From positions 1,178,001 through 1,242,000 of the forward strand of contig JANUWF010001824.1 of the NCBI GenBank assembly GCA_026120185.1: 64,000 nucleotides of DNA, read 5' to 3'. The translations under genes and the position numbers were made by a program. This stretch comes from Voacanga thouarsii (lineage: Eukaryota; Streptophyta; Magnoliopsida; Gentianales; Apocynaceae). Shown here piece by piece: positions 35,716 to 47,055 of the stretch (positions are counted from its first letter, which is position 1; every line of letters starts with the position of its first letter). The notes beneath the pieces are model-generated. The model saw nothing but the letters and a program-made list of their open reading frames with translations. It searched no databases and was not told where the DNA came from.

Positions 35716-35964
35716 AACTCTTGTTGATATTTTCACTAGAAAATTATTTTCTATTCAATCCACAAACTATCTCCCTATTTTCACCTCGGGCAAAAATTAC
35801 CATCTTGCCCCTCTCACACAATACTCACCAACAAGACTTCAAGACAATAAAACCCGAATCCAAAACATATAAAAATCATATGAAAATATATTTAACCATG
35901 AAATAAAATATGATATGCATCCCAACCCCCTTACTCTAAGGTTGGTTTTGACCGGGGTTTCACA

Positions 35965-36880
35965 AATAATATATAATCTAAAATCCATAAATAAATGAAC
36001 ATCTCTTTAGAGCATTATTTGAATAAATTCTGAATCAAATAAATTATCAATAATGCTCCAAATTCGATAAAGGAATCAATAAAATCATACCTTCATTCAT
36101 TGCTAAAAAATATATTAATTTCCAAAATTAAATTTTGGGAAATAATTTCGTTAGCTCCAAAAACAAAATTTGGGGAAAAATTAGGTGCTCAATGAAAATG
36201 GGAATACCGTGGGCCATTTCGTGAGAATCAGAAAAAGGAAAAAAATTAAATAAAATACATCCGTGCTTGGCATCCAATATACCCACCGTGGATGGAGAAT
36301 TTTGCAACCTAAGCCAGCCGCGGCTTGGGTTGTTTTTTGTGCCTAAGTCACGACTGGCTTCCAGTAAGCCATCCGCAGCTTGGGCAAAAACTTCTTCTTT
36401 AAAAAAAAAAAAAATTCATATAATTTTTCCGGTTGTCTTCTTTAGTGATTACAAAAGACAACTCCTCTATTCAATGCCAAAGAAAAACAAAATCTCCACT
36501 ACCATTTTGTTCTCTACTGAACATACAGTACTCTGTTCACTAGAAAACAAAACCAACCAAAATAAAGAACAATTTTTTTTGCAGAAAACAAATAATGGAA
36601 ACGTTTTTCCTTCACAAAACCTTTTGGAAAACAAATTTTCTGGGATCAAGACTGTAACCATTATAGATATGTAATCCATAAATCCATAAACTAAATGGAA
36701 CAATTTCCAAAACAATTTTGAAAATGGTTTTCACAAACTAAGATTCTAGCTGTTTTCAACACCGAATAACTTTTATATTCAAAATACATAACGAAACCTA
36801 GGTTCATGAAACAATTTCATAGAAGCATGCTCAAAACAATTTTTCATAGCTTAACAACCCATTAAAACCACAAATATGGA
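35965..36880 (-). repeat. Copia-J leader, LTR-proximal part
   Basis: This is AT-rich leader with a short GC-rich patch at about 36275-36395 (CAGCCGCGGCTTGGG and variants), a position comparable to the GC-rich leader blocks of Copia-A and Copia-B. The open frames 36267-36674 and 36467-36715 overlap low-complexity sequence and carry no known domain. Confidence 0.55.
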
Positions 36881-36893
36881 GGCTTTGATACCA
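36881..36893 (-). other. Primer-binding site of Copia-J (initiator tRNA-Met)
   Basis: The minus strand reads TGGTATCAAAGCC one base inside the LTR start at 36895. It matches the initiator tRNA-Met complement with one difference. Confidence 0.85.
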
Positions 36894-36894
36894 C

Positions 36895-38572
36895 TATTAG
36901 GAACTCTAGTCATGCATAATTAGATTAATGCAGCGGAAAAAACTGAATTTCAATCCAAAACTGCATGCTCGTGAAATAAAACGAGTAAATAGCAATGGTT
37001 AGAGGATTATCTTTCCTACGTGAGGTTTCAATAATTCTTGTCTATGTTGATGGCGCCATCTATCAAACCTAGCAACGAACGATCAAGTACTCTTGTCCTG
37101 ATAGTTTAATACTGAGCCACTACAATCCAAGAATAGGATTTTCTCTAATGATAATCCACACAATGATTAGTCAGTTGCACTGTGAACGAGATGCTAGTAC
37201 ATTCACTGGTCGCTAGGGTTTAGAGTGGAAGATAATTTTCCTCTTTTTTTTTTTTGTTATATTTCTCCCACGAAACATGACACTACATATATCAGAATAT
37301 ATGCATCGTGTTTGGAAACAAGAAACCTTAAGGAATAAGGATTCCTTAATTTGTAATTAGAATGGATTCCTTAATTTGTAATTAGTATTCTAATTTTTCT
37401 TAATTACAATATGGCCCACAAATTATAACAAATTATAATTTAACACGTGGTCAACTTCTTCTTTTCTCAAATAACCCTGTAATGTTTTCAAATAACATCG
37501 TGAGTACTTTATCCTTTATTATGTGTGACCCATTAGGTTTTCTGGTCTATTAGTAGTGAAATATGAAATAATCCAAACATCTTTGAGATTAATAATCATT
37601 AATAATTCTCTAATTAATAAATCCATATCTAGCATATCATGAGTAGTATCTAGCAATGCATCATAACTACGCAAAAGTCCAGAAAGTCAAGTGACTTGAC
37701 ATGAACATTTCAATTTCAAATAATAGTATAATAAACTCCTTTCACCATATAATATCTCATTCGGTTTAGAGTATGAAATTAGTGCTAATTCCCTCCAGAA
37801 TATTAATTAATTCTGGCCCGAATATTTTAGTACTTGTTCCCATAATCCATTATTCATCATTTGTATCAATTGAAAGTATTACCAATACACAGTCGCCTTG
37901 TCCAAGGACTTCTCGAATAGTGATTCCTCCAGGTGGCCGTATGATATTTGCCCCTACTATTAGGAGTGGTGAATCCTTTATTAATCCTCTCAACTACTTT
38001 CGTTTACTTCATGTTGTACTCAATATCCATCCTATAGGAAGTCTTGTCAAGACTCTAGAGATTGGAATTAAAGTTAGCAAACAATGTATATTAGAGATCT
38101 CCAGTCAAAATATACTTGAACATTTGTTATGATAAGATTCTATCGCTGACACTAAATAGTTATCCGTGTAATCATCTTATAGCTAGGTCATCCAATGTAC
38201 TTGTTTAAGTAATAAGCATCTATGTGTTAACTTTGAGCATTACAATACTCACGAATATGAGAACCACCGTTTGATCGAATCAAGAAGTATAACACGTGCT
38301 AGTCTTAATGCATTAATGATGCCCTAACTTATTAATACTATGACTTGAGGTAATTTAAGTATGAACACTATACAATGTAGTAGGAACCTCATATCATGAT
38401 CTTCATCATAATTTTCTTGACATAATGTTGCATTTGAGACTTTATCTAAAAATTATATATTCACACAAAAGTATAAATAAAACAAATTGAAAGATAAATA
38501 ATGCCTTGTGTTATTAAATAAATTTATAATATACAAAATACATATGATTACCTCTAGGGCACAATAGAAACA
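36895..38572 (-). repeat. Copia-J 5' LTR
   Basis: This 1,678-bp LTR starts TATTAGGAACTCTAG (plus strand) and ends CAATAGAAACA. It matches 26376-27886 and, in reverse, LTR-B. It carries a 25-bp tandem duplication at 37339-37385 that is absent from the left LTR. Confidence 0.87.
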
Positions 38573-39100
38573 CTCATAATTTTGCTCAAGAAGTAGAAAA
38601 TATGGAGTTAGGATCAAAATTGCTAACTTGCTTTTGAAGAGCTAAAGCAGTGCAAATCTGTAGACCTAGTGTTGGCACTAACAGACCATATGAAGCCTTT
38701 TGAGGTATAAACAGATGCCTCAAATTTTGGTTTGGGTAGATAGTAGTGTAAGATGGTCATCCATTAGCCTTTGAGAGCAAAAGGCTGAATAATGCAAAAA
38801 GACGATATCCTATCCACAAGAAGGAACTTCTAGCAATTGTCCACTGCCTAGGAGTCTAAAAACACCACCTACTGGGAGCTTCTTTTATTGTAAGGACAAA
38901 CAACATAGAAGAAAGCTATTTCTTTACCTAGCCCAAGCTGACGGGATGCGAAGCTCGGTAGAGAGAATTATTAGCTGAATTCAACTTCATATTGAAAAAC
39001 CGGTCAAGTTCAACGAACTAATAGCATATGCTCTAAGTTAGAAGCTAGAGTTAGTAACCATACATTGTTTGGCTAGTCTCACGACAAGTGAAGTCACCTC
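38573..39100 (+). pseudogene. Gypsy-II RT end and RNase H (broken)
   Basis: This continues Gypsy-II after Copia-J. FEELKQCKS and LALTDHMKPFEV then TDASNFG (about 38630-38725) are the RT/RNase H junction segments of Ty3/gypsy. The RNase H remainder (YPIHKKELLAIV-like, about 38805-38845) is in shifted frames with stops. Confidence 0.75.
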
Positions 39101-40165
39101 CTACATAAGGACCCAAATTTAGGAACAGTTACCTAAAGATCACTCATCCAAACACTTGAGTGACTAGGTGCACAATAGGACAATCAGAAGATTTTGGATA
39201 TAGGACAATCTTCTAGTTACTCGAGGAAATCACCTATAAGTGCTGAAAAGAGGGGACTTACATAGGATTATCATTTAGGTGCCACAACACAGAATGGGTA
39301 GACCACCAAGGAGAGGAGTGCATATTGGCCATACTATAACAGGGCTATTATTTGTCATTAATGCAAGCGGACGTAGGAGAATTTATTAGAGCATACCTCA
39401 TTTATCAACAAGATAAGATAGACCAATAAGTGAAAAACGGACTTCTATAGCCACTACTAGTGCCCCAGAAACCCTGGGAGAGTGTTTCACTGCACTTCAT
39501 TGCTAGCTTATCGAGGGGTGGGGAGATTGCAACCATTTTGGTAGTAGTAGATCACTTCTTAAAATATGTTACTTTCATCCCCATGCCTAAGTATGTATCA
39601 GTTATAAAGACTGCACAGCTCTTTTTTAAGCAGGTTATGAAATGTTGGAGAGTACTAAGAGATATTGTTAGTGATCGTGACTCCAAGTTTACTGGAAAAT
39701 TTTGGACAGAACTTTCTAAGTTGCTTGATTCTAAGTTAAACATGAGTTCATCATCACACCCCGAGTCTAGTGGGCAAATAGAGTGGTTTAATGGAATGTT
39801 GAAGGAATACCATCACTATTTTGTGACTGGGAACTCAAAGAATTGGGTGGACCTCTAACACATTGCTCAATTATGTATCAATGCTAAAAAAAGTTCTTCT
39901 GCTAATAAGAGCTCCTTCGAGATTGTAATAGGATAATAGCTTTTGCTCTAGCACATATATATTCCAACTAGCCAAAAACTAACTGGAGCTGAAAATTTCT
40001 CGAAAGAATAGAAACTAAACATCTAGATTATACTAGGATATCTAGAAAAAGCGACGAAATGGATGAAAAAATAGGCAGATAGGAAATGATGCCCTGTCGA
40101 CTTCCAAGTTGGAGATCTAGTGATGGTGAAAAGGCTACTCAAGCAAGAGCAAAAGAAAACTAAGG
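39101..40165 (+). pseudogene. Gypsy-II integrase (broken, first catalytic Asp replaced)
   Basis: This is gypsy integrase. The open core piece 39460-39858 has WESVSLHFIASL, DIVSDRDSKFTGKFW and SSGQIEWFNG. The first catalytic residue, normally Asp in the MDFI-type motif, is His (codon 39493-39495). The second Asp and the Glu are present. The C-terminal part (about 40110-40165, GDLVMVKRLLKQ) follows after stops. No 3' LTR is recognisable next to it; the element is cut at about 40165. Confidence 0.8.
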
Positions 40166-40498
40166 AAAATAATCCTTGACTTTCTTGGATTTTGATCATG
40201 CAGTATAAAACAATGTGCAGTGAAAATTAAAATGAAATCCACACAATGGGATCATTCGTATATGATTAAAGGGGTTAAGAAAGAGAAGAAAAATTCTATT
40301 AGCTAAAACTGTAGCTTTTAAAATTTTCTTCACACAAATCCCCTTTGAAAGTTGAGCAAATCGAACCACCAAATTATAAGTATAAGAATTTCTCAAATAG
40401 TATCTACACAAGGAATGGCATTCCAAACTTGCCAATAATCAATGCTAGAAAATATTATTTATGGTGGCTAAGGTTTTTCTGAGAAAAAAATATTGAGT
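40166..40498 (-). repeat. LTR scrap of a copia family
   Basis: This 330-bp piece resembles the beginning of the Copia-J-type LTR in minus orientation by order: ATCATGCAGTATAAAACAATG then GCAGTGAAAATTAAAATGAAAT, and near the end GGTGGCTAAGGTTT. It is too diverged and short to assign. It separates Gypsy-II from the Athila array. Confidence 0.45.
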
Positions 40499-43305
40499 GG
40501 AGACCTGGCGCAAGATCAAAAATACTGATTTGATACAGGCCCACATTTGGAAAACAACACAAAACAAAGAAAAATTAGCCAGAGACATAGTGATCAAGCT
40601 GTGGGAGAATATCTGTGTGTCGTGGCCTGATTGTTAGAAAATTGAGAAAGGTGTCGCAAAACGGTCATAGCAATCCACAGGAGGCTTGCTGTCGACTCAG
40701 CCAAGCCGGCTTGAAAAAACAAGTAGGAAGGTAGTTCGGCGGCTCGGCTTCATTGGAGAATCGGCTCAGGTAGCCAGCTAAGCAAAGACAAGAAATGGCT
40801 TGGATCTTCAGTCGGTTCCATCAATAAAGAGAAGGAAGATGCAAATGGCTTTAGTCAGCTCAACAAGGAAAGTGCAGCTTGAAATAGAAAGAACTTAGCT
40901 TGGTGGCTTCAATGAGAAATAAGGTAGCCAGCTGGAAGAACTAAAGAAGAGATAGCTCGAGCTATTGGCGGCTTCAGCGAAAGGAAGGAATGAATTCAGC
41001 TTGATCAAAAGGAAAGAAAAAAAAAACGGCTTAGTGGCATGGTCGAGTCGATTTCAAGGAATAACAAGAATTAGCTTCGGTGGTTCGATTGACTTAAAGA
41101 AGAAATAGCTTCGGTAGCTTGGACAGTTTAATGGCTTCATGGCTCGATCAAGTAAGAAGCGATCGGCTCAGTGTCTTTTGTCGCTCGGCCTATGGCTTCA
41201 ATCTAAAAGAAGTGGCACGGTGGATTTAAGTCTATTAATTCAGTGCAGAATTTCAAAAGCCTAATAGGAAATTACTTCTTTTCACGTTGGGATGTTTTTA
41301 GGAAATCTGTAGGCTTGTAAATAATTCTCAATCACGTTAGGAAATGGTGTGCAAATTATGGAGAATTAGAAATATATTTAGAGTGCACTATATAATATTT
41401 TCTTCAGAGAAATTCATCACTCAAGGGGCATTGTTCAAGAAGGTTTTCAAGGAAGAAAAATAGGGCTTGTCTATAAGTTCTTTCTTTTACCTTTGTTTTC
41501 TTTTAGAATAACGATGTGATCAATGTTTTCATTGTAATTTGACATTGTTTTGGGGTTAATGATTTAATTTATTCCTTTGATTAATTGATTATTATGCTTG
41601 GTATTTGATTACTTGTTTTAATTATGGAATTGATTGATTTATTCTTCTTCGTGACTTGCTTGCAAAAGAGGTTGATAATGGTTTCAATTTAATTAATTTC
41701 ATAGTTGTTTTCTCTTAACTTAGTTGCAAAAGGGGTTAAGTGTTACGAACTTAGGTAATCAAGGATTACTTGATGATTGCTAGAATATAGATTTATTAGC
41801 TAATTTTATGCTTTAAATCACCTAGAATATAGGGATTTATGTAAGGATTAATTTTAATGCATATTTTTGGTAAATTCGTTGAGACAAAATATGTTCTTTA
41901 ATTTAGCTAAAAGGTAATGATTGTTAGTGTTATGCCCTAGAGGCAATCATTTGTATATTGTATATGACACATTTTATTTTAATAAAAGGCATTATTTATC
42001 TTACAGTTTCTTTTGTTTACTTTTGTATAAAATAACTGTTTGATAAAATCCTTAGTACAACACTGTGTTAAGGAAATCATGATAGAGATCATGATATGAG
42101 ATTCCTGCTACACTGTATAGTGTTAGTACTTAAATAATCCCTAGTCGTAGTATTAATGAGACAGGACATCATTAATGCGTTAAGACTAGCATATGCTAGA
42201 CTTCTTGATTTGATCAAGTGATAGTTCTTATATCTGTGAGTATTAGGAAATTCAAAGCTAACACATGGATGCTTGTTAATGGAACAAGTTCATTGGATGA
42301 CCTAGCTATGAGATAATCACATGAATAACTATTTAGTGCCAGTGATATAATCTCAATATAGCAAACGTGCAAGTATCCTTAGACTTGAGATCTCCAAGGT
42401 ACTTTGTTTGCTGAGTATTGTGCTTTGATTCGAATCTCTGGAGCTAGATAGATGGCCGCCTATGAGATGGATATTGGATACATTGAGAGGTAAATGAAAG
42501 TAGTTCAAATGGTCAATAATAGATTCACCACTCCTAATAGTAGTGGCGCATATCTCACGGCCATTTGTAGGAATTACTACTCATGAAGTCCTTGGCCAAA
42601 GCGACTGTGCATTGGAAATAGTTTCAATTGATGCACATCTATAGTAGTGGTTTCTTGATACAAGTACTATTATATTCAGGACAGAATTAATATATTCTGG
42701 ATGGAGTTGGCAGTAATTTCGTACTCCAAACCGAATCAGATATTGTATGGTGAAAAAAGTTAATTGCACCGTAGTTTGTTATTGAAGGGTCCATGTCAAG
42801 CCACTTAACTTCCTGGACTCTTGGGTGGTCATGATGTGTTGCTAGATACCACTCATGATCTGGGAATATAGGTTTATTAATTGATGAATTGATAAACCAA
42901 TCCTGATTAGAATCAATATGATTAATTCTAATTAATTAGGGATTATTCATCTCAAATACATTTGGATTAATTCATATTTGCTACGAATTGATTAGGAAAC
43001 CTAATAGGTCACACACAATAGAGGATTATATACTCAAGATGTTATTTGATAACATAGTGGGGTTAATTGCGAGAAAAAGAAGTTGTTGTGGCCAAATTAT
43101 AAGTAGTTATAATTTATGGGCCAAATTGTAATTGTGAGAACTTGATGTTTCCAATTACAATTAGAGAATTCTAATTGTTTTAGAATTCTTAGTTGGAGTA
43201 TTTTACAGAAGATTTTATGTAATATATAGAGGATATATGCACGAAATTGCAGAGTGAGAAAAGTGTGATTAGCAATTGTAACTCCAAACCCTAGAGGATA
43301 CACGA

Positions 43306-43311
<6 letters not shown>

Positions 43312-43337
<26 letters not shown>
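43312..43337. repeat. (CT)n microsatellite
   Basis: About 13 CT units inside LTR-A. Confidence 0.9.
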
Positions 43338-43619
43338 ATGTGGTTCTTCACCATAAACCCTAGCCGCCATCTTGTTTCTACTAGCATATAAAATCTTGGT
43401 GCTTGAGTGTGATCCTCTGTATGGATTTCTGTTAGAGATAATCACACACTGTGATTATAGTGGTTAGATATTAAACTCTCATGGTGTTTGATCAAGTGGA
43501 TTGCTGGATCGCGCCTCGACTTGAAGAAGAAAAATTTTGTCCTTCACACGATCAAAGAAAGGTAAAAAGCTGTTACCATTGATCTCTTTATGTCTTATTT
43601 TTCACATATATGCAGATCT

Positions 43620-45285
43620 TGTTAGTGTTGTGCCCCAGAGACAATCACTTGTACCATGTATATTGCATATTAAATTAATAAGAGGCATTCTTTATCTTTC
43701 AGTTTGATTGTTATATCTAAATATGTGTACAAACCGTTAGATAAAGTCCCTAGTACAACACAATGTTAAGGAAATCATGATAGAGATCATGATGTGAGAT
43801 TCCTACTACACTATGCAGTGTTTGTACTTAAATAATCCCCAGTCATAGTATTAACAAGATGAGACATTATTAATACGCCAAGACTGGCACATGTTATATC
43901 TCTTGATTGGATCAAGCGGTGGTTCTCATATCCGTGGGTGTTGGGATACTCAGGATTAACGTGTGGATGCTTGTTTTGAAACAAGTTCATTGGATGACCT
44001 AGCTACGAGATAATCACTTGGATAACTATTTAGTGCCAGTGATAGAATCTCATTATAGCAAGTGTGCAAGTATCCTTAGGCTTGAGATCTTCAAGGTACT
44101 TTGTTTATCAAGCGTTGTACTTTGATTCTAATATTTGGAGTCTTATCTAGGACCGCCTATGGGATGGATATTGGGTACAACGTAAAGTAAACGAAAGTAG
44201 TTGAGAGGGTCAATAAAGGATTCACCACTCCTAATAGTAGGAGAGTATATCTCAAGGCCACTTGTAGAAATCATTACTTATGAAGTCCTTGGCCAAGGCG
44301 ACTATGTGATGGAAATGGTTCCAATTGATACACATATCGAGTAATGGATTTCTTGAACAAGTACAAAAATATTCGGGCCAGAATTAATAATATTCTGGAG
44401 GGAGTTGGCACTAATTCCATGCTCTAGACCGAATGAGATATTGTATGTTGAAAGGAGTTTATTGCACTGATAATTTGCTATTGAAAGGTTCATGTCAAAC
44501 CACTTGACATTCTGGACTTTTGGGTGGTCAAGAGTCATTGCTAGATGTCGCTCTTGATATGCTAAATATGAATTTATTAATTAGAGAATTAATAAATTTA
44601 ATCCTTTATTTTATTAAGGATTATTAATTATAATATTGTTAGAATTAATTCATATTGTGTTACCAATAAGACCAGGAAAACTAATGGGTCACACACAATA
44701 AAGGTTTGAATGCTCAAATATATTATTTGATAATATTGTGGGGTTAATTAAGAGAAGGGAATATATTTATAGGTGAATTATAAGTTTGTTATAATTCATG
44801 GGACCTAATTGTAATTAAGTAAACTTCAAGGACTAATTTGTTGACAATTAGACGTTGAAGGACTAAGTTGCGATTTATGGTAATTATAAATCTGTAAATA
44901 TAAGGAAATGGTTTCCTTAGGGTTTGAGACAGACTATACACGCAATAATAGAGAAACCGTTTCTCTGCCTCTCTTCTTGATCAAAACCCTAGCCTCCCGA
45001 ATTCTACTAGCATAGAATTGCGAGATTGTGAGCATTCAACCTTGTGTGGATTATCATTAGAGGGAGTTCTTTCTTGGACTTCAGTTGATCTGCAGTGAAT
45101 GGTTTTGGATAATCTGGATCGCACCTGCGTTCTTATTTCTGAAATTTTTGAATTCCGGCTTCACGAGGTATTAGACGCAATCTTCTCATTTTTCCCGTTT
45201 CTATTGCAAACCCGTGATCTATGGCTTGGATTTCTTGTTGTTTTCCGCTGCGCTTAATCTGATTATGCATGATAGAAATCCTACA
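43620..45285 (+). mobile_element. LTR-B: Copia-J-subfamily solo LTR inside LTR-A
   Basis: This 1,666-bp LTR starts TGTTAGTGTTGTGCCCC and ends GAAATCCTACA. It is flanked by a perfect TSD GATCT (43615-43619 and 45286-45290). Its 3' part (GCTTAATCTGATTATGCATGA, as spaced here) matches the reversed start of the Copia-J LTR, so it belongs to the second subfamily, unlike its host LTR-A. Confidence 0.9.
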
Positions 45286-45750
45286 GATCTTGGGATGGTA
45301 TCTCATTTTAATTTTTCGCTGCGCCATATATAATATGCGTAAGATACCCAATAGTGATTCCATGGATTGTAAACGAAGTAGGTCTATTTTAAATCCTTCA
45401 TGATCCTAAGAAAATAATGGATTGTGATAATTGCTAAATTATTCATTGCCATGTCTTCAAGAATATTTGTCTAAATTGCAAATTCTATCATTCTTGAGTT
45501 GTATATAGTTTCTCTATTTTCCTTTTTAATCGAATATCACTTTTTTGGGTCGGTTAAATAGTGAACAAAGAGTAAGTAATGGTAGTTGCTCCTTAAGGGT
45601 CAATACTCGTTAATTCCCTATACTATGCTTACGATGAGTATAGTTTCTCATATGTGCAATTTGGAGATTAATGTTTAAATTTATACATGGCTAGAGATAG
45701 ATTTAAAATTGTATGATTTTTATGCACCTAAATTCTACTCATCATGTTTT

Positions 45751-45767
45751 TGGCGTCGTTGCCAAGG
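45751..45767 (+). other. Primer-binding site (tRNA-Asp type), array unit 1
   Basis: TGGCGTCGTTGCCAAGG resembles the complement of the tRNA-Asp 3' end used by Athila-type elements (TGGCGCCGTTGCC...). It has one change inside that stretch and lies six bases from the LTR end. Confidence 0.75.
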
Positions 45768-46177
45768 AAAAATATTATGAAAGTTTGGATTTTATTGATT
45801 TAACCTTGTGAATATTTAAATAGGTAGATACATATTAATAATTACTAACTTATCTCAATTTTATATTGTCCTATTTAATTTTACTAACTCAATATTAAGG
45901 TGAGATATGTGTATTAATTGTATTTGACTATTTGATCATTTTTACATCATAAATTATTAGCCAATACTTGCTCTTTTTATTTCCAGGCTTAGATTTTCAC
46001 TTATGTTACGCTGTATTGACACGATATTTTGGATGAACTGGATTTATTTTATAATTTTTTAAAATAATTTTTAATTTTAGTTTAAAGTGTGATTTATGCA
46101 TTCTTATTTTACATGTATTATCTGTGCATTAACATAGGATTAGTTTTTATTTATGTATTTATTTTGTTTTTATATTA

Positions 46178-46201
46178 ATATATATATATATATATATATA
46201 T
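46178..46201. repeat. (TA)n microsatellite
   Basis: An uninterrupted TA run directly before the polypyrimidine tract. Confidence 0.9.
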
Positions 46202-46203
46202 TG

Positions 46204-46600
46204 TTTTGACCATACATTCCCCCCTTTTACTATTTTCTTTTCCTTTTCTCTTTTCTCTTTTCATTTTCTTTTATTCTTCTTTTTCCTTTTTTACCTTTTC
46301 TTTATCTTGCTCAGATTTTTATTTTTGTCCTTTTCTTCTTTCTTCTTTTCATTTCTTTTTCTTTTTCTTTAGCTTTTACTTTTCTTGTTTATCCCATGAA
46401 GCACACCAACACCACCCACTCGTTTTGATATGTTTTCTTTGTTTCTTTCTTCTTTTGTTTTTTCTTCTATTTCCGTTTCTTTCTTTGATTTCTCTTTCCC
46501 TATTCCTCCAAACGGTTGCCCTCTAAGTTCTTCACCATTTCTATTCTTCTTTCTTTCTTCTTCACACTACTCTCCTTCTTCTACGGATTATCCCCCAAGA
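46204..46600 (+). repeat. Long polypyrimidine tract
   Basis: About 400 bp of almost pure C/T on the plus strand, mostly TTTTCTTTTC-like runs. The frames 46206-46526 and 46430-46714 are translations of this low-complexity tract (Phe/Ser/Leu only) and are not genes. The whole tract is missing from internal region 2. Confidence 0.8.
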
Positions 46601-47055
46601 ATTCAAAATTTTAAAGCTCACAAGTTGGGGAATACATTGATGCAAAACTTTCTTCACATAACGGTAGATTTTATCCTCTTGATTTTTTTTGGCATTTGTT
46701 ATGTTTATTTATGAGGAAAAATTTACATGCCTTGGAAATATATTTGTTGAGTTTAGTGGGAGCTAAGCTATGAATGGTATTAGTTTTAGTGCTTGCAGTG
46801 CTTTTCATAATGTTTCCATACATTGCTGGAATTTATGCATTAGTGGACATTATGGGTAGTTTTTGAAACATAACGGTGACATTCTTGGATGATTGTGTGG
46901 TACAGTTGTTGACATTGTGGTTTGACATTATGCTTTTGCTGTTTTAGTTGGAAATTGTCAATGGCTTTGCATTTGAAAAACAGAATCTTGGGAAAAAGTT
47001 TTTAATTGAGAAGAAAACATTCTTGCAAATTATGTTTGTTTTTGTTTCTGCTAAA

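Larger units (their letters stand above)
31622..35964 (-). mobile_element. LTR-M: 4.3-kb solo LTR, probably Tekay/Del-type gypsy
   Basis: This 4,343-bp unit starts TGTAACACCCCG and ends GGGGTTTCACA. It is flanked by a perfect TSD AATAA (31617-31621 and 35965-35969). Read on the minus strand it starts TGTGAAACCCCGGTC and ends GGGGTGTTACA, as do LTRs of the Tekay/Del group, hence the strand call (inference). There is no gag, pol, primer-binding site or second LTR inside, so it is a solo LTR of unusual length. It holds microsatellites and a tRNA-like segment. The open frames inside (such as 34550-34753 and 34803-35135) have no recognisable domain. Confidence 0.82.
26376..38572 (-). mobile_element. 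Copia-J, Ty1/copia element with Angela-like LTRs (deleted, carrying LTR-M)
   Basis: This minus-strand copia element lies inside Gypsy-II. LTRs lie at 26376-27886 and 36895-38572, with the primer-binding site next to the right one. The flanks CTCAG (26371-26375) and CTCAT (38573-38577) fit a TSD with one change, and the interrupted gypsy RT continues across it. A deletion removed the end of the left LTR, the polypurine tract, RNase H and most of RT. LTR-M (31622-35964) is inserted in the leader. Confidence 0.87.
41922..45353 (+). mobile_element. LTR-A: Angela-like copia solo LTR, interrupted by LTR-B
   Basis: It starts TGTTAGTGTTATGCCCTAG and ends GATACCCAATA. The flanks ATGAT (41917-41921) and GTGAT (45354-45358) fit a 5-bp TSD with one change, and LTR2 shows the uninterrupted target (AGTGATTCCATAG). 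It is about 1.76 kb without LTR-B and matches LTR-C (reversed) and LTR-F. The microsatellite (CT)13 is at about 43312-43337. Confidence 0.87.
40499..45744 (+). mobile_element. Athila-array LTR1, left-truncated, with nested LTR-A and LTR-B
   Basis: The native parts are 40499-41921 and 45359-45744, matching LTR2 (49931-51742) along their length. The first 173 bp of LTR2 have no counterpart here. It ends CTACTCATCA, directly before the tRNA-Asp-type primer-binding site. It has a GC-richer region with CGGCTCGG-like units (40680-41230) and short GCAAAAGAGGTTGAT units. Confidence 0.85.

Noticed and set aside
31622..35964. DNA transposon with short inverted repeats (TGTAACACCCC / GGGGTTTCACA)
   Set aside because: The inverted similarity is short and imperfect, the duplication is 5 bp, and the ends fit LTR ends of Tekay/Del type. 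No transposase is visible.
46206..46714. Open frames of 94 and 106 codons rich in Phe, Ser and Leu
   Set aside because: They are translations of a polypyrimidine tract that is absent from the second array unit; not a gene or membrane protein.
45985..46797. Possible intron in the Athila unit 1 leader, since unit 2 lacks it
   Set aside because: The left border has no GT donor, and unit 2 retains LTR and primer-site context. A microhomology deletion explains it better.
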